Source: Flavobacterium lotistagni
GTDB lineage: Bacteria > Bacteroidota > Bacteroidia > Flavobacteriales > Flavobacteriaceae
Assembly (NCBI RefSeq): GCF_011392125.1
Contig: NZ_JAAJBU010000002.1
Span: forward strand, 186,001 to 250,000
Length of the DNA stretch: 64,000 bases
Direction: 5' to 3'
Made by a program: the position numbers and the translations under genes. Within the stretch, counting starts at the first letter, position 1. Each line of letters opens with the position of its first letter. A model generated the notes under the pieces. That model saw only the letters and a program-made list of their open reading frames with translations. It was not told the origin of the DNA and ran no database searches. This document shows, piece by piece, positions 17,754-26,511 of this stretch.

Positions 17754-19388
17754 TTATTTTTCGATTTCGCGCAGGCTTTCCATTTTCTTATGCGCCAAGA
17801 ATCCGGTGATATCTTCGAAATGTTCTTTCACGCGCTTGTGTCCAAATTCGAACACTTTTTCTGCCAAACCGTCAAGGAAATCCCGGTCATGCGACACCAA
17901 GATCAAAGTACCGTCGAAATCTTTCAATGCGTCTTTGATGATGTCTTTGGTTTTCATATCGAGGTGGTTCGTCGGCTCATCGAGAATCAACACATTCACC
18001 GGCTCGAGCAGCAATTTAATCATAGCCAAACGGGTTTTCTCGCCACCGGAAAGCACTTTCACTTTTTTGGTAGTGTCGTCGCCCGAAAACATAAACGCGC
18101 CAAGCAAGTTCTTGATTTGGGTGCGAATATCACCAACAGCAATAGTATCGATAGTTTCAAAAACGGTTAGATTTTCATCCAAAAGTGACGCTTGGTTTTG
18201 TGCAAAATACCCAATTTGAGCGTTGTGACCGATTTCAACTTTCCCCGAATCGGGCTGGATTTCTTTCATAATGGCTTTAATCATTGTCGATTTTCCTTCA
18301 CCGTTCTTTCCGACCAAAGCTACTTTCTGTCCGCGTTCAACGACCATATTCGCGTCTTTAAACACCACGTGATCGCCGTAACTTTTCGACATATCAGTTA
18401 CTACTATCGGATATTGCCCGCTACGTGGCGATGGTGGAAATTTCAACCGAAGCGCCGAAGTATCGACTTCATCTACCTCAACCAATTCCAATTTTTCGAG
18501 CATACGCACCCGAGATTGCACTTGTTCTGTTTTTGAGAAAGTTCCTCTAAAACGCTCAATAAAAGCTTGGTTTTCTGCAATGAATTTTTGCTGTTCATCG
18601 TAAGCTTTCTGCTGGTGAATGCGGCGGTCTTTGCGCAATTCGAGGTAATGCGAATATTTGGCTTTGTAGTCGTAGATGCGGCCCATGGTGACTTCAATCG
18701 TGCGGTTGGTAATATTGTCTACGAAAGCGCGATCATGCGAAATCACCATCACCGCTTTAGCCGAGTTGATCAAAAAATCTTCCAACCACTGAATCGATTC
18801 GATGTCCATGTGGTTGGTCGGCTCATCGAGTAAAATCAAATCCGGATTTTGTAAAAGTATTTTCGCCAACTCGATGCGCATTCGCCAGCCGCCCGAAAAT
18901 TCCGAAGTAGGCCGCGTAAAATCTTCCCGCTCGAAGCCCAAACCTTTAAGTACTTTTTCTACTTCGGCTTCGTAATTCACTTCCTCAATCGAATAATATT
19001 TCTCTGAAAGTTCCGACACACGCTCGATGAGTTTCATATACTCATCGGATTCATAATCCGTGCGAATGGTGAGTTGCTCGTTGAGCTCATCAATTTCGGC
19101 TTTCATTTTAAAGATGCCCGAGAAAGCTTTCGAAGTTTCTTCAAACACCGTGGCATCATCTTTAGTGAGCAAATGCTGCGGCAAATAAGCGATTACTGCT
19201 TCTTTAGGTGCCGAAATACTTCCGGTCGACGGTTTGTTTGCGCCCGCGATAATTTTTAACAACGTCGATTTACCGGCGCCGTTTTTCCCCATAAGGGCTA
19301 TTTTGTCATTCTCATTGATGGCGAAGGAAACCTCGCTAAACAAAGTGGTTCCGCCAAATTGCACGGAAATATCATTAACTGTGATCAT
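17754..19388 (-). CDS. ABC-F family ATPase
   Basis: The 544-residue protein has two ABC ATPase domains and no membrane segment, the hallmark of ABC-F proteins that act on the ribosome. First domain: GKNGAGKST, FSGGWRMRIELA and DEPTNHMD; linker of about 80 residues with charged helix and QRFRGTFSKTEQVQSR (the P-site tRNA interaction motif region); second domain: GKNGEGKST, LSGGEKTRLAM and DEPTNHLD. It resembles the YbiT/EttA branch rather than an antibiotic-resistance ABC-F. A -7 element at 19492-19499 predicts a leader of about 100 nt containing an inverted word repeat. Confidence 0.92.
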   Translation of the reverse strand: MITVNDISVQFGGTTLFSEVSFAINENDKIALMGKNGAGKSTLLKIIAGANKPSTGSISAPKEAVIAYLPQHLLTKDDATVFEETSKAFSGIFKMKAEIDELNEQLTIRTDYESDEYMKLIERVSELSEKYYSIEEVNYEAEVEKVLKGLGFEREDFTRPTSEFSGGWRMRIELAKILLQNPDLILLDEPTNHMDIESIQWLEDFLINSAKAVMVISHDRAFVDNITNRTIEVTMGRIYDYKAKYSHYLELRKDRRIHQQKAYDEQQKFIAENQAFIERFRGTFSKTEQVQSRVRMLEKLELVEVDEVDTSALRLKFPPSPRSGQYPIVVTDMSKSYGDHVVFKDANMVVERGQKVALVGKNGEGKSTMIKAIMKEIQPDSGKVEIGHNAQIGYFAQNQASLLDENLTVFETIDTIAVGDIRTQIKNLLGAFMFSGDDTTKKVKVLSGGEKTRLAMIKLLLEPVNVLILDEPTNHLDMKTKDIIKDALKDFDGTLILVSHDRDFLDGLAEKVFEFGHKRVKEHFEDITGFLAHKKMESLREIEK

Positions 19389-19399
19389 TCTTTGGATTT

Positions 19400-19470
19400 T
19401 AAGATGGCAGGACTGTAAGATTTTAGGATTTGTCTTATAGTCTTAAAATCCTTCAGTCTTAAAGTCTCTT
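19400..19470. repeat. Imperfect inverted repeat in the ABC-F leader
   Basis: GGACTGTAAGATTTTAGGAT is answered after about 12 bases by GTCTTAAAATCCTTCAGTC. It lies between the predicted transcription start and the ABC-F start codon. It could be a regulatory hairpin or another of the word-repeat elements. Confidence 0.5.
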
Positions 19471-19491
19471 TTTAAAAGGCGCAAATATAGT

Positions 19492-19499
19492 CAATGACT
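19492..19499 (-). promoter_or_regulatory. -7 promoter element of the ABC-F gene
   Basis: On the minus strand the sequence reads TATATTTG, an exact TAnnTTTG match, about 100 bases before the start codon. Confidence 0.55.
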
Positions 19500-19567
19500 T
19501 TCTATTCTAGGAAGATTTATTACTGCAAAGTCGCTGTGAATTTCACTTGGTGAGTTGGCTTGGGTCA

Positions 19568-19665
19568 GGAGCCGGGAACCTGCTCTTCGCTATATCTTTT
19601 TAAACCTGCCAGGTTTCCAAAACCTTGCAGGTTTAAAAAGGATGCCGCTTCGATCAGGGCTAGGG
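19568..19665 (+). repeat. Repeat family 1, copy 4
   Basis: All constant blocks are present. The tip stem is AAACCTGCCAGGTTT against AAACCTTGCAGGTTT, which differs from copies 1 and 9 at several positions while remaining mostly paired. It lies antisense between two minus-strand genes. The whole of 19389-19981 is non-coding and made of repeats. Confidence 0.8.
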
Positions 19666-19803
19666 TTACTGGTGCTACAACTAGTTTGACCTCCAAATCC
19701 CAACGAATAATCTCGACAACTGGACAATAATCAACAACTTGAAAACCTTGCGGCTCTGCGCCTTTGCGAGAAAAAGAATAATATCTCGCAAAGCCGCTAA
19801 AAA

Positions 19804-19937
19804 AGTAGCTAAGTGCCTGAGTCATTTTAGTTCCGGTTTTACTTATTGTTTTCTCTTAATAATATTCAAATTAGATTATATTGCTAAAAGTCCAATTTTC
19901 ATAATTAAAACTCAAGCAATCAAGTACTTAGCTGCTA
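19804..19937 (+). repeat. Repeat family 3 (MITE-like), copy A
   Basis: Ends are imperfect inverted repeats, AGTAGCTAAGTGCCTGAGT and ACTCAAGCAATCAAGTACTT with GCTGCT. The core, from TTAGTTCCGGTTTTACTT to CTAAAAGTCCAATTTTC, occurs again in reverse at 48685-48760 with few changes. No coding capacity. Immediately before it, at 19757-19800, is a hairpin of CTTTGCGAGA and TCTCGCAAAG. Confidence 0.7.
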
Positions 19938-19981
19938 CAAATTCCCAAATAACCAAATCCACGAATCTACAAATCAGAAGT

Positions 19982-20596
19982 CTATTCTTCTATTTCAAAC
20001 ACGTAGGGCTCAATCATGATTTTGTCGGCCACAATATCAACTTTTTCGGTAAGCTCGCTTGCGAAGAACAAGTATTGGGTTTTCTCGATACTAGCAGAAA
20101 GCCTCAAAATCACCGAATCCAAACGGCTTTTGAAAATCAAATCTGCATCATCTACAACAAACATTTTAATGGTGTTTAGGTTGAAGCCCGCCGAGGAAAA
20201 CATTTGGTTGATTCTGTTAGGCGTTCCGATCAATATATCTAAACCTAATGAAATTTGGTTCTTGTCAAAATCGATGTCGCCTTTGTCGTGCACGCCGAAA
20301 ACGCGCAGATCCATATAGTTTCCGAGGGTTTTAAATAGAGCGACCATTTCGAGTACTTTTTCTTTGTCTTCTACCAAAACCAAGGCGCGCGTGCTTTCAC
20401 CTATAGGCTTTTCTAGGCGTTGCAATACATTCAGGGCAATCGCCATAGATTTACCTGAGCCGGGAGCGTCGATATAAATTACATCTGCTCCGCTTTTAAT
20501 GGCACTGAAACTTTCTTGCTGCAAAGCCGTTGGTTCCGTTAAACTGTTTTCAATAAGTGCCTTTTGAAGGTTCGGGTTGATTTTTTTGAGGTTCAT
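19982..20596 (-). CDS. One-domain DEAD-box-like helicase protein
   Basis: The 204-residue product covers only the first RecA-like domain of a DEAD-box helicase: a Q-motif-like PTALQQESF, Walker A APGSGKS, GTPNR (motif Ib) and VVDDAD in place of DEAD. Motif III (SAT) is changed to FASEL, and the second domain with motifs IV-VI is absent. The frame ends at a normal stop with repeat DNA behind it. It may bind RNA or ATP without unwinding. Either a loss of the C-terminal half or a family that has always been short would explain it; similar short proteins do seem to occur in flavobacteria. Confidence 0.75.
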   Translation of the reverse strand: MNLKKINPNLQKALIENSLTEPTALQQESFSAIKSGADVIYIDAPGSGKSMAIALNVLQRLEKPIGESTRALVLVEDKEKVLEMVALFKTLGNYMDLRVFGVHDKGDIDFDKNQISLGLDILIGTPNRINQMFSSAGFNLNTIKMFVVDDADLIFKSRLDSVILRLSASIEKTQYLFFASELTEKVDIVADKIMIEPYVFEIEE

Positions 20597-20674
20597 TTTT
20601 CTAGCTTTCGGCTATCAGCTTTTAGCTCTCAGCATGCATAAACCCGCAGCCGACAGCATCATGCTTATGGCTAA

Positions 20675-21838
20675 TTATTTACTCGCGAATAGTTTCACGT
20701 CGGTTTCTGAGATTTCGTTACCGCCCAATATTATTAAGCGTTCTACTACATTGCGCAGCTCGCGGATGTTGCCTGTCCAGTCGTATTCCTGCAATAATTT
20801 AATGGCTTCTTTCGAGAATGATTTCGGTGCATTGCCTTGTTCTGACGCAATTTTTTCTGTAAAATGTTCTACTAATAAAGGAATATCGTCGCGACGGTCG
20901 TTGAGCGCCGGCACATGAATTAAAATCACCGCCAATCGATGGTACAAATCTTCGCGGAAACGCCCGGCAGCGATTTCGGCTTTGAGATCTTTGTTGGTCG
21001 CGGCCACTACGCGCACATTGACTTTGATGTCTTTATCGGCACCTACTCTTTGAATCAAATTTTCTTGTAAAGCCCGCAAGACTTTGGCTTGGGCAGCTAG
21101 GCTCATATCGCCAATTTCGTCTAGAAAAATAGTGCCTCCGTCGGCAGCTTCGAATTTTCCGGCGCGGTCTTTCACGGCCGAAGTAAAGGCGCCTTTGACA
21201 TGCCCGAAGAGTTCGCTCTCAATGAGTTCGCTTGGAATTGCAGCACAATTGACTTCGATCAGCGGAAAATCAGCACGGTCACTTTTTTGATGTAATTGGT
21301 GCGCAACCAGTTCTTTTCCGGTTCCGTTCGGGCCGGTAATCAGCACGCGCGCATCGGTTTGAGCGACTTTGTCAATCATCAATTTGATGTGGTTGATGGG
21401 CTCGCTGCTGCCAATCATCTCGTAGTTCTTGCTGACGATTTTTTTGAGGATTTTGTTCTCCACCACCAACTGCTTTTTATCGAGTGCATTGCGTACTGTG
21501 TTGAGCAACCGGTTCAAATCGGGCGGTTTGGAAATGTAATCAAACGCTCCCAGACGCATTGCCTGAATGGCTGTTTCCATATCGCCGTGACCGGAAATCA
21601 TCACCATCGGGATTTCGGGTTTGATTTTTTTTACTGCTTCGAGCAGTTCTACGCCGTCCATTTTGGGCATTTTAATGTCGCAGAGTACCAAGCCATAATC
21701 GCTGTTCTTGATTTTCTCTAAACCTTGAACGCCATCTTCGGCTTCTTCTACTTCATAGGTGCTATTTTCTTCCGACAAAATTTTGATCAGTACGCGGCGG
21801 ATAGACGATTCGTCTTCGATGATGAGTATTTTGGGCAT
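20675..21838 (-). CDS. Sigma-54-dependent response regulator lacking a DNA-binding domain
   Basis: The 387-residue protein has a receiver domain (residues 1-120, with EDE near the start, phospho-acceptor in [13 protein letters not shown] and a K in YISKPP) and an AAA+ sigma-54 interaction domain (about 145-385) with GPNGTGKE, the sigma-54 contact GAFTSA, DEIGDM (Walker B) and the arginine-containing [10 protein letters not shown] and FREDLYHRL. It ends 12 residues after the AAA+ lid ([11 protein letters not shown]), so the usual C-terminal Fis-type helix-turn-helix is missing. It probably activates RpoN from solution, as FlgR of Helicobacter does, or with a partner. No cognate kinase is adjacent. 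Confidence 0.92.
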   Translation of the reverse strand: MPKILIIEDESSIRRVLIKILSEENSTYEVEEAEDGVQGLEKIKNSDYGLVLCDIKMPKMDGVELLEAVKKIKPEIPMVMISGHGDMETAIQAMRLGAFDYISKPPDLNRLLNTVRNALDKKQLVVENKILKKIVSKNYEMIGSSEPINHIKLMIDKVAQTDARVLITGPNGTGKELVAHQLHQKSDRADFPLIEVNCAAIPSELIESELFGHVKGAFTSAVKDRAGKFEAADGGTIFLDEIGDMSLAAQAKVLRALQENLIQRVGADKDIKVNVRVVAATNKDLKAEIAAGRFREDLYHRLAVILIHVPALNDRRDDIPLLVEHFTEKIASEQGNAPKSFSKEAIKLLQEYDWTGNIRELRNVVERLIILGGNEISETDVKLFASK

Positions 21839-21850
21839 GTGTTGAGTTTT

Positions 21851-21920
21851 TTAGTGCCTTAGTGCCTTAGTGCCTTAGTGCCTTAGTGCCTTAGTGCCTT
21901 AGTGCCTTAGTGCCTTAGTG
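21851..21920. repeat. 8-bp tandem array, TTAGTGCC x 8.75
   Basis: Perfect tandem copies of TTAGTGCC begin 12 bases upstream of the sigma-54 regulator start codon. On the minus strand a TAATTTTG at 21921-21928, adjoining the array, matches the -7 consensus, so a transcript starting there would carry about nine copies of the word in its leader. A second array of the same unit is at 26364-26420. Confidence 0.9.
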
Positions 21921-21928
21921 CAAAATTA
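21921..21928 (-). promoter_or_regulatory. Possible -7 element before the sigma-54 regulator
   Basis: TAATTTTG on the minus strand fits TAnnTTTG and lies directly upstream of the 8-bp array. The identical sequence flanks the second array at 26421-26428, so it may belong to the repeat and not be a promoter. Confidence 0.35.
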
Positions 21929-22015
21929 ACAAGTTAATCGACGTGCCGCGGATAGATTGATGTTTTTTATAAAAAAGTGCTGACTAACCAGACTGCATGC
22001 AATTACGGCCGATAA

Positions 22016-22073
22016 CCCTAGCCCTGATTGAAGCAAAGTGCCGCGCACTGCGGAAAGCAGGTTCCCGGCTCCT
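22016..22073 (-). repeat. Repeat family 1, copy 5 (shortened)
   Basis: The outer blocks CTAGCCCTGAT and AGCAGGTTCCCGGCTCCT are intact, but the ATCC-TTTT/AAAAGATAT stem is replaced by a small hairpin AGTGC-CGC-GCACT that is also present in family 2 at 6167-6227. It lies just after the ABC-2 permease gene, in the same sense. At 22081-22101 the word ACTCAGGAACTCAGGCACTT is complementary in style to the 8-bp array on the other side. Confidence 0.75.
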
Positions 22074-22105
22074 AAAAAAAACTCAGGAACTCAGGCACTT
22101 CCTCC

Positions 22106-23407
22106 CTAATATTGCAGCCATTTGTAAAGTTCTTTCCAAGTAGGTTTTTTGCCATACATCAGAATTCCGACGCGGTAAATTTTGGAAGCGAACCAAACCA
22201 CTCCGAGAAATGTTCCGAAGAGAAGGGTCAAGGAAATTGCCAGTTGCCACCAAGGCACGCCAAACGGAATCCGCATAAGCATTACAATCGGTGAAGTTAG
22301 CGGTACCATCGAAAAGACGGTGGCGATATTGCCATGCGGATCATTGATAACGGTAAAGAACCCGATGTAAACTCCTAGAATCAGCGGCATCATGATCGGC
22401 AAGAGGAATTGTTGGGAATCGGTTTCGCTATCTACTGCGGCTCCAATGGCGGCGTAGAACGAACTGTAAAGAAAATAGCCGCCGACGAAATAAAGGATAA
22501 AACAACTGATAATAGTGCCCAAAGGCAAATTCATGATTTCTTTGAGATAAAGCTGGGCGGTTGACATTTGTGCTTGCGCTTGCTGCATCACCTCTGGAGA
22601 AACATTGGCAGTTGGTGCAGCATTGACGCCAAAGAAAGCCGAAGCACCGAACATTAAACCCAGACCTATAATGGCCCAGATGAAAAATTGTAGAACGCCC
22701 GCCAGCGAAGTCCCGATGATTTTGCCCATCATGAGTTGGAAAGGTTTGACCGACGATATAATAATTTCGATGATGCGGTTGGTTTTTTCTTCGATTACTG
22801 AGCGCATCACCATGTTGCCGTAGATGATAATGAACATCATAATTAAATAACCAAACGCACCGCCAATGGCAATTTTGATTTCGTTGAGGCCTTTGAGGGT
22901 TTCTTCGCCCGAGGCTTTGGCCACGCTGATATTAACTTCTGCTTTGGCTTTGCGGATGGCCAAGGTGTCGAGTTTGGCGGTTTCAAAATTGAGTTTCGTG
23001 ATTTTATTGGCGATGGTTTCTTCGGTTTCGCCCAGAAAACCGAGGCTTGGGCTGTCGTTGGAAATGAACTGGACTTTTTCTTGTAGTTGCGAAAGGCTGT
23101 CTGTTTTCGGAATGTAGAGCACGCCTTCGTAGCTTTCCATTACCAGGCTGTCTTTGAGGGTTTTAAGGCCTACTTGGGATAGGTTAAGATAATGGTATTC
23201 GTCTGAGTTCTTGAACTCGTTGGCGAAGATACCAGTTTCGTCGTGGATGGCGATTTGTTTGACATCGGCTTTGAGCGAACTCAGATAACCAACAAAAACC
23301 GCAATTCCGACAAATAAAAGCGGGCTTAAAAAAGTCATGACAATGAACGACTTGTTGCGCACTTTGGCCATGAATTCTCTTTTTATAATAAGGTTGAGGA
23401 TACTCAT
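22106..23407 (-). CDS. ABC-2 type transporter permease (NatB-like)
   Basis: The 433-residue protein has one hydrophobic helix near residues 22-44, a large periplasmic region (about 45-180) and five to six helices in the second half, the layout of NatB-type ABC-2 permeases, which export sodium, antibiotics or lipids. The EKTNRIIEIIISSVKPFQLM block is the coupling region typical of the family. It follows the ATPase gene by 48 bases, so the two form an exporter. Substrate unknown. Confidence 0.9.
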   Translation of the reverse strand: MSILNLIIKREFMAKVRNKSFIVMTFLSPLLFVGIAVFVGYLSSLKADVKQIAIHDETGIFANEFKNSDEYHYLNLSQVGLKTLKDSLVMESYEGVLYIPKTDSLSQLQEKVQFISNDSPSLGFLGETEETIANKITKLNFETAKLDTLAIRKAKAEVNISVAKASGEETLKGLNEIKIAIGGAFGYLIMMFIIIYGNMVMRSVIEEKTNRIIEIIISSVKPFQLMMGKIIGTSLAGVLQFFIWAIIGLGLMFGASAFFGVNAAPTANVSPEVMQQAQAQMSTAQLYLKEIMNLPLGTIISCFILYFVGGYFLYSSFYAAIGAAVDSETDSQQFLLPIMMPLILGVYIGFFTVINDPHGNIATVFSMVPLTSPIVMLMRIPFGVPWWQLAISLTLLFGTFLGVVWFASKIYRVGILMYGKKPTWKELYKWLQY

Positions 23408-23455
23408 ATTTAGGAGATAGTAAACAGTAGTTAGTAATTAGTGTCTTTAATCTTG

Positions 23456-24379
23456 CTATTTTTCGGTGACGGTTCGGATGAATATATCGTTCACGCTCGG
23501 GATTTTTTCTACGAAATGCGTGACTTGTCCGCGGCCGGTGAGCACTTGAAGTAATTCGTTTGGCGTGGTGTTGCCGAGTTGTACTTCGAGTTTGAGTTCG
23601 TCGTTGAGCGATTTGAAATCGGTTTGTCCCACGGTGAATTTCTGGGTAATGTCGTACATGAGGCCTTCGACGTTATCGGTCAGGATACCGACTTGGAAAC
23701 TGTTGGTGCGGTATTGTTTTTTGACTTCGGTGAGCTGGCCTTCGATGAGTTTGTTGGATTGGTGGATCAGGGCAATGTGGTCGCAAAGTTCTTCGACGCT
23801 TTCCATGCGGTGTGTCGAGAAAATGATGGTGGAACCTTGTTTTTTGAGTTCAAGGATTTCGTCTTTGATTAGGTTGGCATTCACCGGATCGAAACCCGAA
23901 AATGGCTCGTCGAAAATGAGCAATTTGGGCTTGTGCAGCACGCAAACCACAAACTGAATTTTTTGCGCCATTCCTTTTGAAAGTTCTTGGATTTTTTTGT
24001 TCCACCAGCCTTTGATGCCTAGTCGGTCAAACCAATATTGCAACTGCTCGGTGGCCTGGGCCTTTGAAAGTCCTTTGAGTTGCGCCAGATAAAGGCACTG
24101 CTCACCTACTTTCATGGTTTTGTACAGTCCGCGTTCTTCTGGAAGATATCCGATGTATTGCACATGATGCGGCTGTAGCGGTTCGCCATCGAAAATGACT
24201 TGGCCGCTGTCGGGCATTGTGATTTGATTGATGATTCTGATGAGTGAGGTTTTCCCTGCGCCGTTGGGGCCGAGCAGTCCGTAAATACTGCCTTTGGGAA
24301 CGCTGAGTGATACTTTATTGAGTGCGGTGTAATCGCCATATTGTTTGACGACGTCTTGAACTTCGAGGATGGAATCCAT
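23456..24379 (-). CDS. ABC transporter ATP-binding protein (NatA-like)
   Basis: The 307-residue ATPase has Walker A GPNGAGKTS, Q-loop YLPEERGLYKTM, signature LSKGMAQKIQ and Walker B LLIFDEPFSGFDPVNA, then the switch histidine in STHRMESVEELC. The PEERGLY form of the Q-loop and a C-terminal extension of about 80 residues fit the NatA/YhaQ group. It is the first gene of the export pair with the permease at 22106-23407. Confidence 0.93.
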   Translation of the reverse strand: MDSILEVQDVVKQYGDYTALNKVSLSVPKGSIYGLLGPNGAGKTSLIRIINQITMPDSGQVIFDGEPLQPHHVQYIGYLPEERGLYKTMKVGEQCLYLAQLKGLSKAQATEQLQYWFDRLGIKGWWNKKIQELSKGMAQKIQFVVCVLHKPKLLIFDEPFSGFDPVNANLIKDEILELKKQGSTIIFSTHRMESVEELCDHIALIHQSNKLIEGQLTEVKKQYRTNSFQVGILTDNVEGLMYDITQKFTVGQTDFKSLNDELKLEVQLGNTTPNELLQVLTGRGQVTHFVEKIPSVNDIFIRTVTEK

Positions 24380-24449
24380 GCGTTTTTTTGTTTCTTTAGC
24401 TTAGGTTGGTAAAAGTAGCGAATTAGTATTTCGGTTTGAAATTCGTTAC

Positions 24450-24487
24450 AAAAAAAAACCCACCCTTATCGTGAAACAAGGATGGGA
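24450..24487 (-). terminator. Terminator of the grpE-dnaJ operon
   Basis: On the minus strand CCCATCCTT pairs with AAGGGTGGG (one G-U pair) around a 10-base loop and is followed by about ten T. It lies roughly 70 bases after the dnaJ stop. Confidence 0.8.
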
Positions 24488-24553
24488 AAAATTGCTATGA
24501 AAAAGAAATTACTAGTTGTCTAGTAACAGTCAAATATAAATTATTTTTTTAAT

Positions 24554-25663
24554 TTACGAGAACATATCCTTAACTTTTTCAAAAAAAGATTTTTCACTCT
24601 TTTCGGGCTGCGGAATGAAGTTTTCGTCTGTCATATTTTTCTCAAAAAACTGCTTCTGTTCTTTGGTTAAAGTTTTCGGTGTCCAGACGTTGATGTGCAC
24701 CAGCAAATCGCCTTTACCATAACCGTTGAGGCTCGGAACGCCTTTGCCTTTCAGCCTTAATATTTTTCCGGATTGAATGCCTTCCTCGAGTTTGATTCGA
24801 ACTTTTCCGCCCACGGCATCAATGTCTTTGGAAACACCTAAAACCGCTTCAGCAAAACTGATGTACAAATCAAAATGTAGGTTTTCACCTTCGCGTTTTA
24901 AAAATTCGTGTTCGAGTTCTTCAATCACTACGATCAAATCGCCAGGAATTCCGTTGCCGGGAGCATCGTTGCCTTTGTTGGAAACTTTGAGTTGCATGCC
25001 TTCAACCACTCCGGCAGGAATTTTAATTGAAACCGTTTCTTCGCGCAATACCATTCCGTGAGCGTCTGCATCAGCCGGTCTTTTATCGATGATTTGCCCT
25101 GCGCCGCCGCAAGTCGGGCACGTTGATGATGATTGCATACGACCCAAAATGGTGTTGGTTACACGCATCACTTGGCCTTGGCCGTTACACGTTGCGCAGG
25201 TTTTGTAAGTCACGCCCGGTGCTTGCACTTTGCGTTTTACCTTGACTTTCTTCTCTACGCCATTGACAACTTCTTCGAGGTTGAGTTTTACTTTGATTCT
25301 GAGATTACTTCCTTTTACACGTCGTTGTCCGCCACCGCCGCCTCCAAAAGAGCCACCGAACGCACCGCCAAAAATATCGCCGAACTGGCTGAAGATGTCG
25401 TCCATGTTCATGTGATGACCACCACCGAAACCGCCTGCACCATCAAAAGCTTGGTGACCGAATTGGTCGTACTTGGCTTTTTTCTGCGGGTCGCTGAGCA
25501 CTTCATAAGCTTCGGCTGCCGATTTGAAATTTTCTTCAGCCTCCTTGTTGCCCGGGTTTTTGTCAGGATGGAATTCAATCGCTTTTTTGCGGTAAGCCTT
25601 TTTAATCTCGGCTTCGGAAGCATTCTTAGAAACGCCTAATATTTCGTAAAAATCTTTTTTCAT
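24554..25663 (-). CDS. dnaJ: Chaperone DnaJ with a reduced zinc-finger domain
   Basis: DnaJ (Hsp40) delivers substrates to DnaK and stimulates its ATPase. The 369-residue product has a J domain (HPD near residue 33), a Gly/Phe-rich linker (about 75-115, ending GGGGGQRR) and C-terminal substrate domains ending in a helix [11 protein letters not shown]. The cysteine-rich region has only two CxxCxGxG repeats, CATCNGQG and CPTCGGAG, where the Escherichia coli protein has four. Thus only one zinc site is likely. It lies 59 bases after grpE in an operon. Confidence 0.96.
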   Translation of the reverse strand: MKKDFYEILGVSKNASEAEIKKAYRKKAIEFHPDKNPGNKEAEENFKSAAEAYEVLSDPQKKAKYDQFGHQAFDGAGGFGGGHHMNMDDIFSQFGDIFGGAFGGSFGGGGGGQRRVKGSNLRIKVKLNLEEVVNGVEKKVKVKRKVQAPGVTYKTCATCNGQGQVMRVTNTILGRMQSSSTCPTCGGAGQIIDKRPADADAHGMVLREETVSIKIPAGVVEGMQLKVSNKGNDAPGNGIPGDLIVVIEELEHEFLKREGENLHFDLYISFAEAVLGVSKDIDAVGGKVRIKLEEGIQSGKILRLKGKGVPSLNGYGKGDLLVHINVWTPKTLTKEQKQFFEKNMTDENFIPQPEKSEKSFFEKVKDMFS

Positions 25664-25722
25664 TTTGGTTTGATTCGATTAGTGGAACGGAGTAGGTTCG
25701 GGAACAAATATATTGTGTTTTC

Positions 25723-26295
25723 TTAATTGCCAATAACTACTTTCGGGAATCGGATGATTTTATCGCCAAGCTTGTAGCCTTTCTCAATCACATCGACTAC
25801 TTTTCCTTTAAGATTGGGCGATGGTGCAGGAATTTGGGTGATGGCTTCAGCGAAATCGGCATCGAAAATGTCTCCGGCTTTCACGGCAACTTCTTCAAGG
25901 CCTTTTGAGGTTAATGTCGATTTAAGTTTCTCGAAAATCAAGTTCACGCCATCGAGCAAAACGTTGTCATCGGTTTTTTTAATCTCAGTGATGGCACGGT
26001 CGAAATCGTCGAGAATGGGCAGCATGGCTTGCAATACTTCCTGATTGGCAGTTTTGAACAAGTCGAGCCGCTCTTTGGCCGTTCTGCGTTTGTAGTTTTC
26101 GAACTCAGCAAAAAGTCTTAAAAACTTGTCTTTTTCATTGGCGAGTTCCTCTTCAAGTTTTTGTTCCGGCGATAGGGCTTCGGCTGCTTCAATGCCCTGC
26201 TCCTGCTCTTGGGTTTGCGGATTCTGGTCGAGTACTTGTTCGTTTTCTGATTGTTCCGTGGTCATTTTGCTTTTATTTTTAAATAGGTTTTTCAT
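25723..26295 (-). CDS. grpE: Nucleotide exchange factor GrpE
   Basis: GrpE releases ADP from DnaK. The 190-residue product has an acidic, Gln/Glu-rich N-terminus, a long helix with FAEFENYKRRTAKE, and the C-terminal beta domain with VVDVIEKGYKLGDKIIRFPKVVI. The ATG at 26295 (MKNLFKNK) is chosen because a -7 element lies just upstream; in-frame ATGs at 26328 and 26346 fall in or before that promoter. It heads the grpE-dnaJ operon; dnaK is not in the window. Confidence 0.95.
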   Translation of the reverse strand: MKNLFKNKSKMTTEQSENEQVLDQNPQTQEQEQGIEAAEALSPEQKLEEELANEKDKFLRLFAEFENYKRRTAKERLDLFKTANQEVLQAMLPILDDFDRAITEIKKTDDNVLLDGVNLIFEKLKSTLTSKGLEEVAVKAGDIFDADFAEAITQIPAPSPNLKGKVVDVIEKGYKLGDKIIRFPKVVIGN

Positions 26296-26313
26296 TTTTT
26301 TCGCGCGAGTTGA

Positions 26314-26321
26314 CAAAAGTA
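26314..26321 (-). promoter_or_regulatory. -7 promoter element of grpE-dnaJ
   Basis: On the minus strand TACTTTTG matches TAnnTTTG, with a TTG 22 bases upstream and the ATG 18 bases downstream. Confidence 0.65.
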
Positions 26322-26363
26322 TTGCCATTTGATGGAAAAATGTCAAATTGTCACGGTTTTTTT

Positions 26364-26420
26364 GCCTTAGTGCCTTAGTGCCTTAGTGCCTTAGTGCCTT
26401 AGTGCCTTAGTGCCTTAGTG
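26364..26420. repeat. 8-bp tandem array, second locus
   Basis: About seven perfect copies of the 8-base unit CCTTAGTG. The flanking 90 bases, from CAAAATTA to the CCTAGCCCTGAT block of family 1 copy 6, resemble the right flank of the first array (21921-22030), so the two loci are old duplicates of one composite element. Confidence 0.88.
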
Positions 26421-26511
26421 CAAAATTATCGAGTTGATCGAAGTGCAATGGGTAAATTGTTTTTTTTTCTCAAGTACAGCAATTAATATGGAGTGCCGGC
26501 TTTACGATGGG

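Noticed and set aside
19565..19825. Minus-strand frame across family 1 copy 4
   Set aside because: It consists of repeat sequence; the same frame is broken in the other copies.
19982..20596. Short helicase as part of a phage-defence system
   Set aside because: No nuclease, methylase or reverse transcriptase neighbour exists, and flanking genes are housekeeping or repeat DNA.
21851..21920. 8-bp tandem as a CRISPR or origin iteron array
   Set aside because: The unit is too short and contiguous for CRISPR; no dnaA, repA or other replication gene is near, and DnaA-box sequences are not seen.
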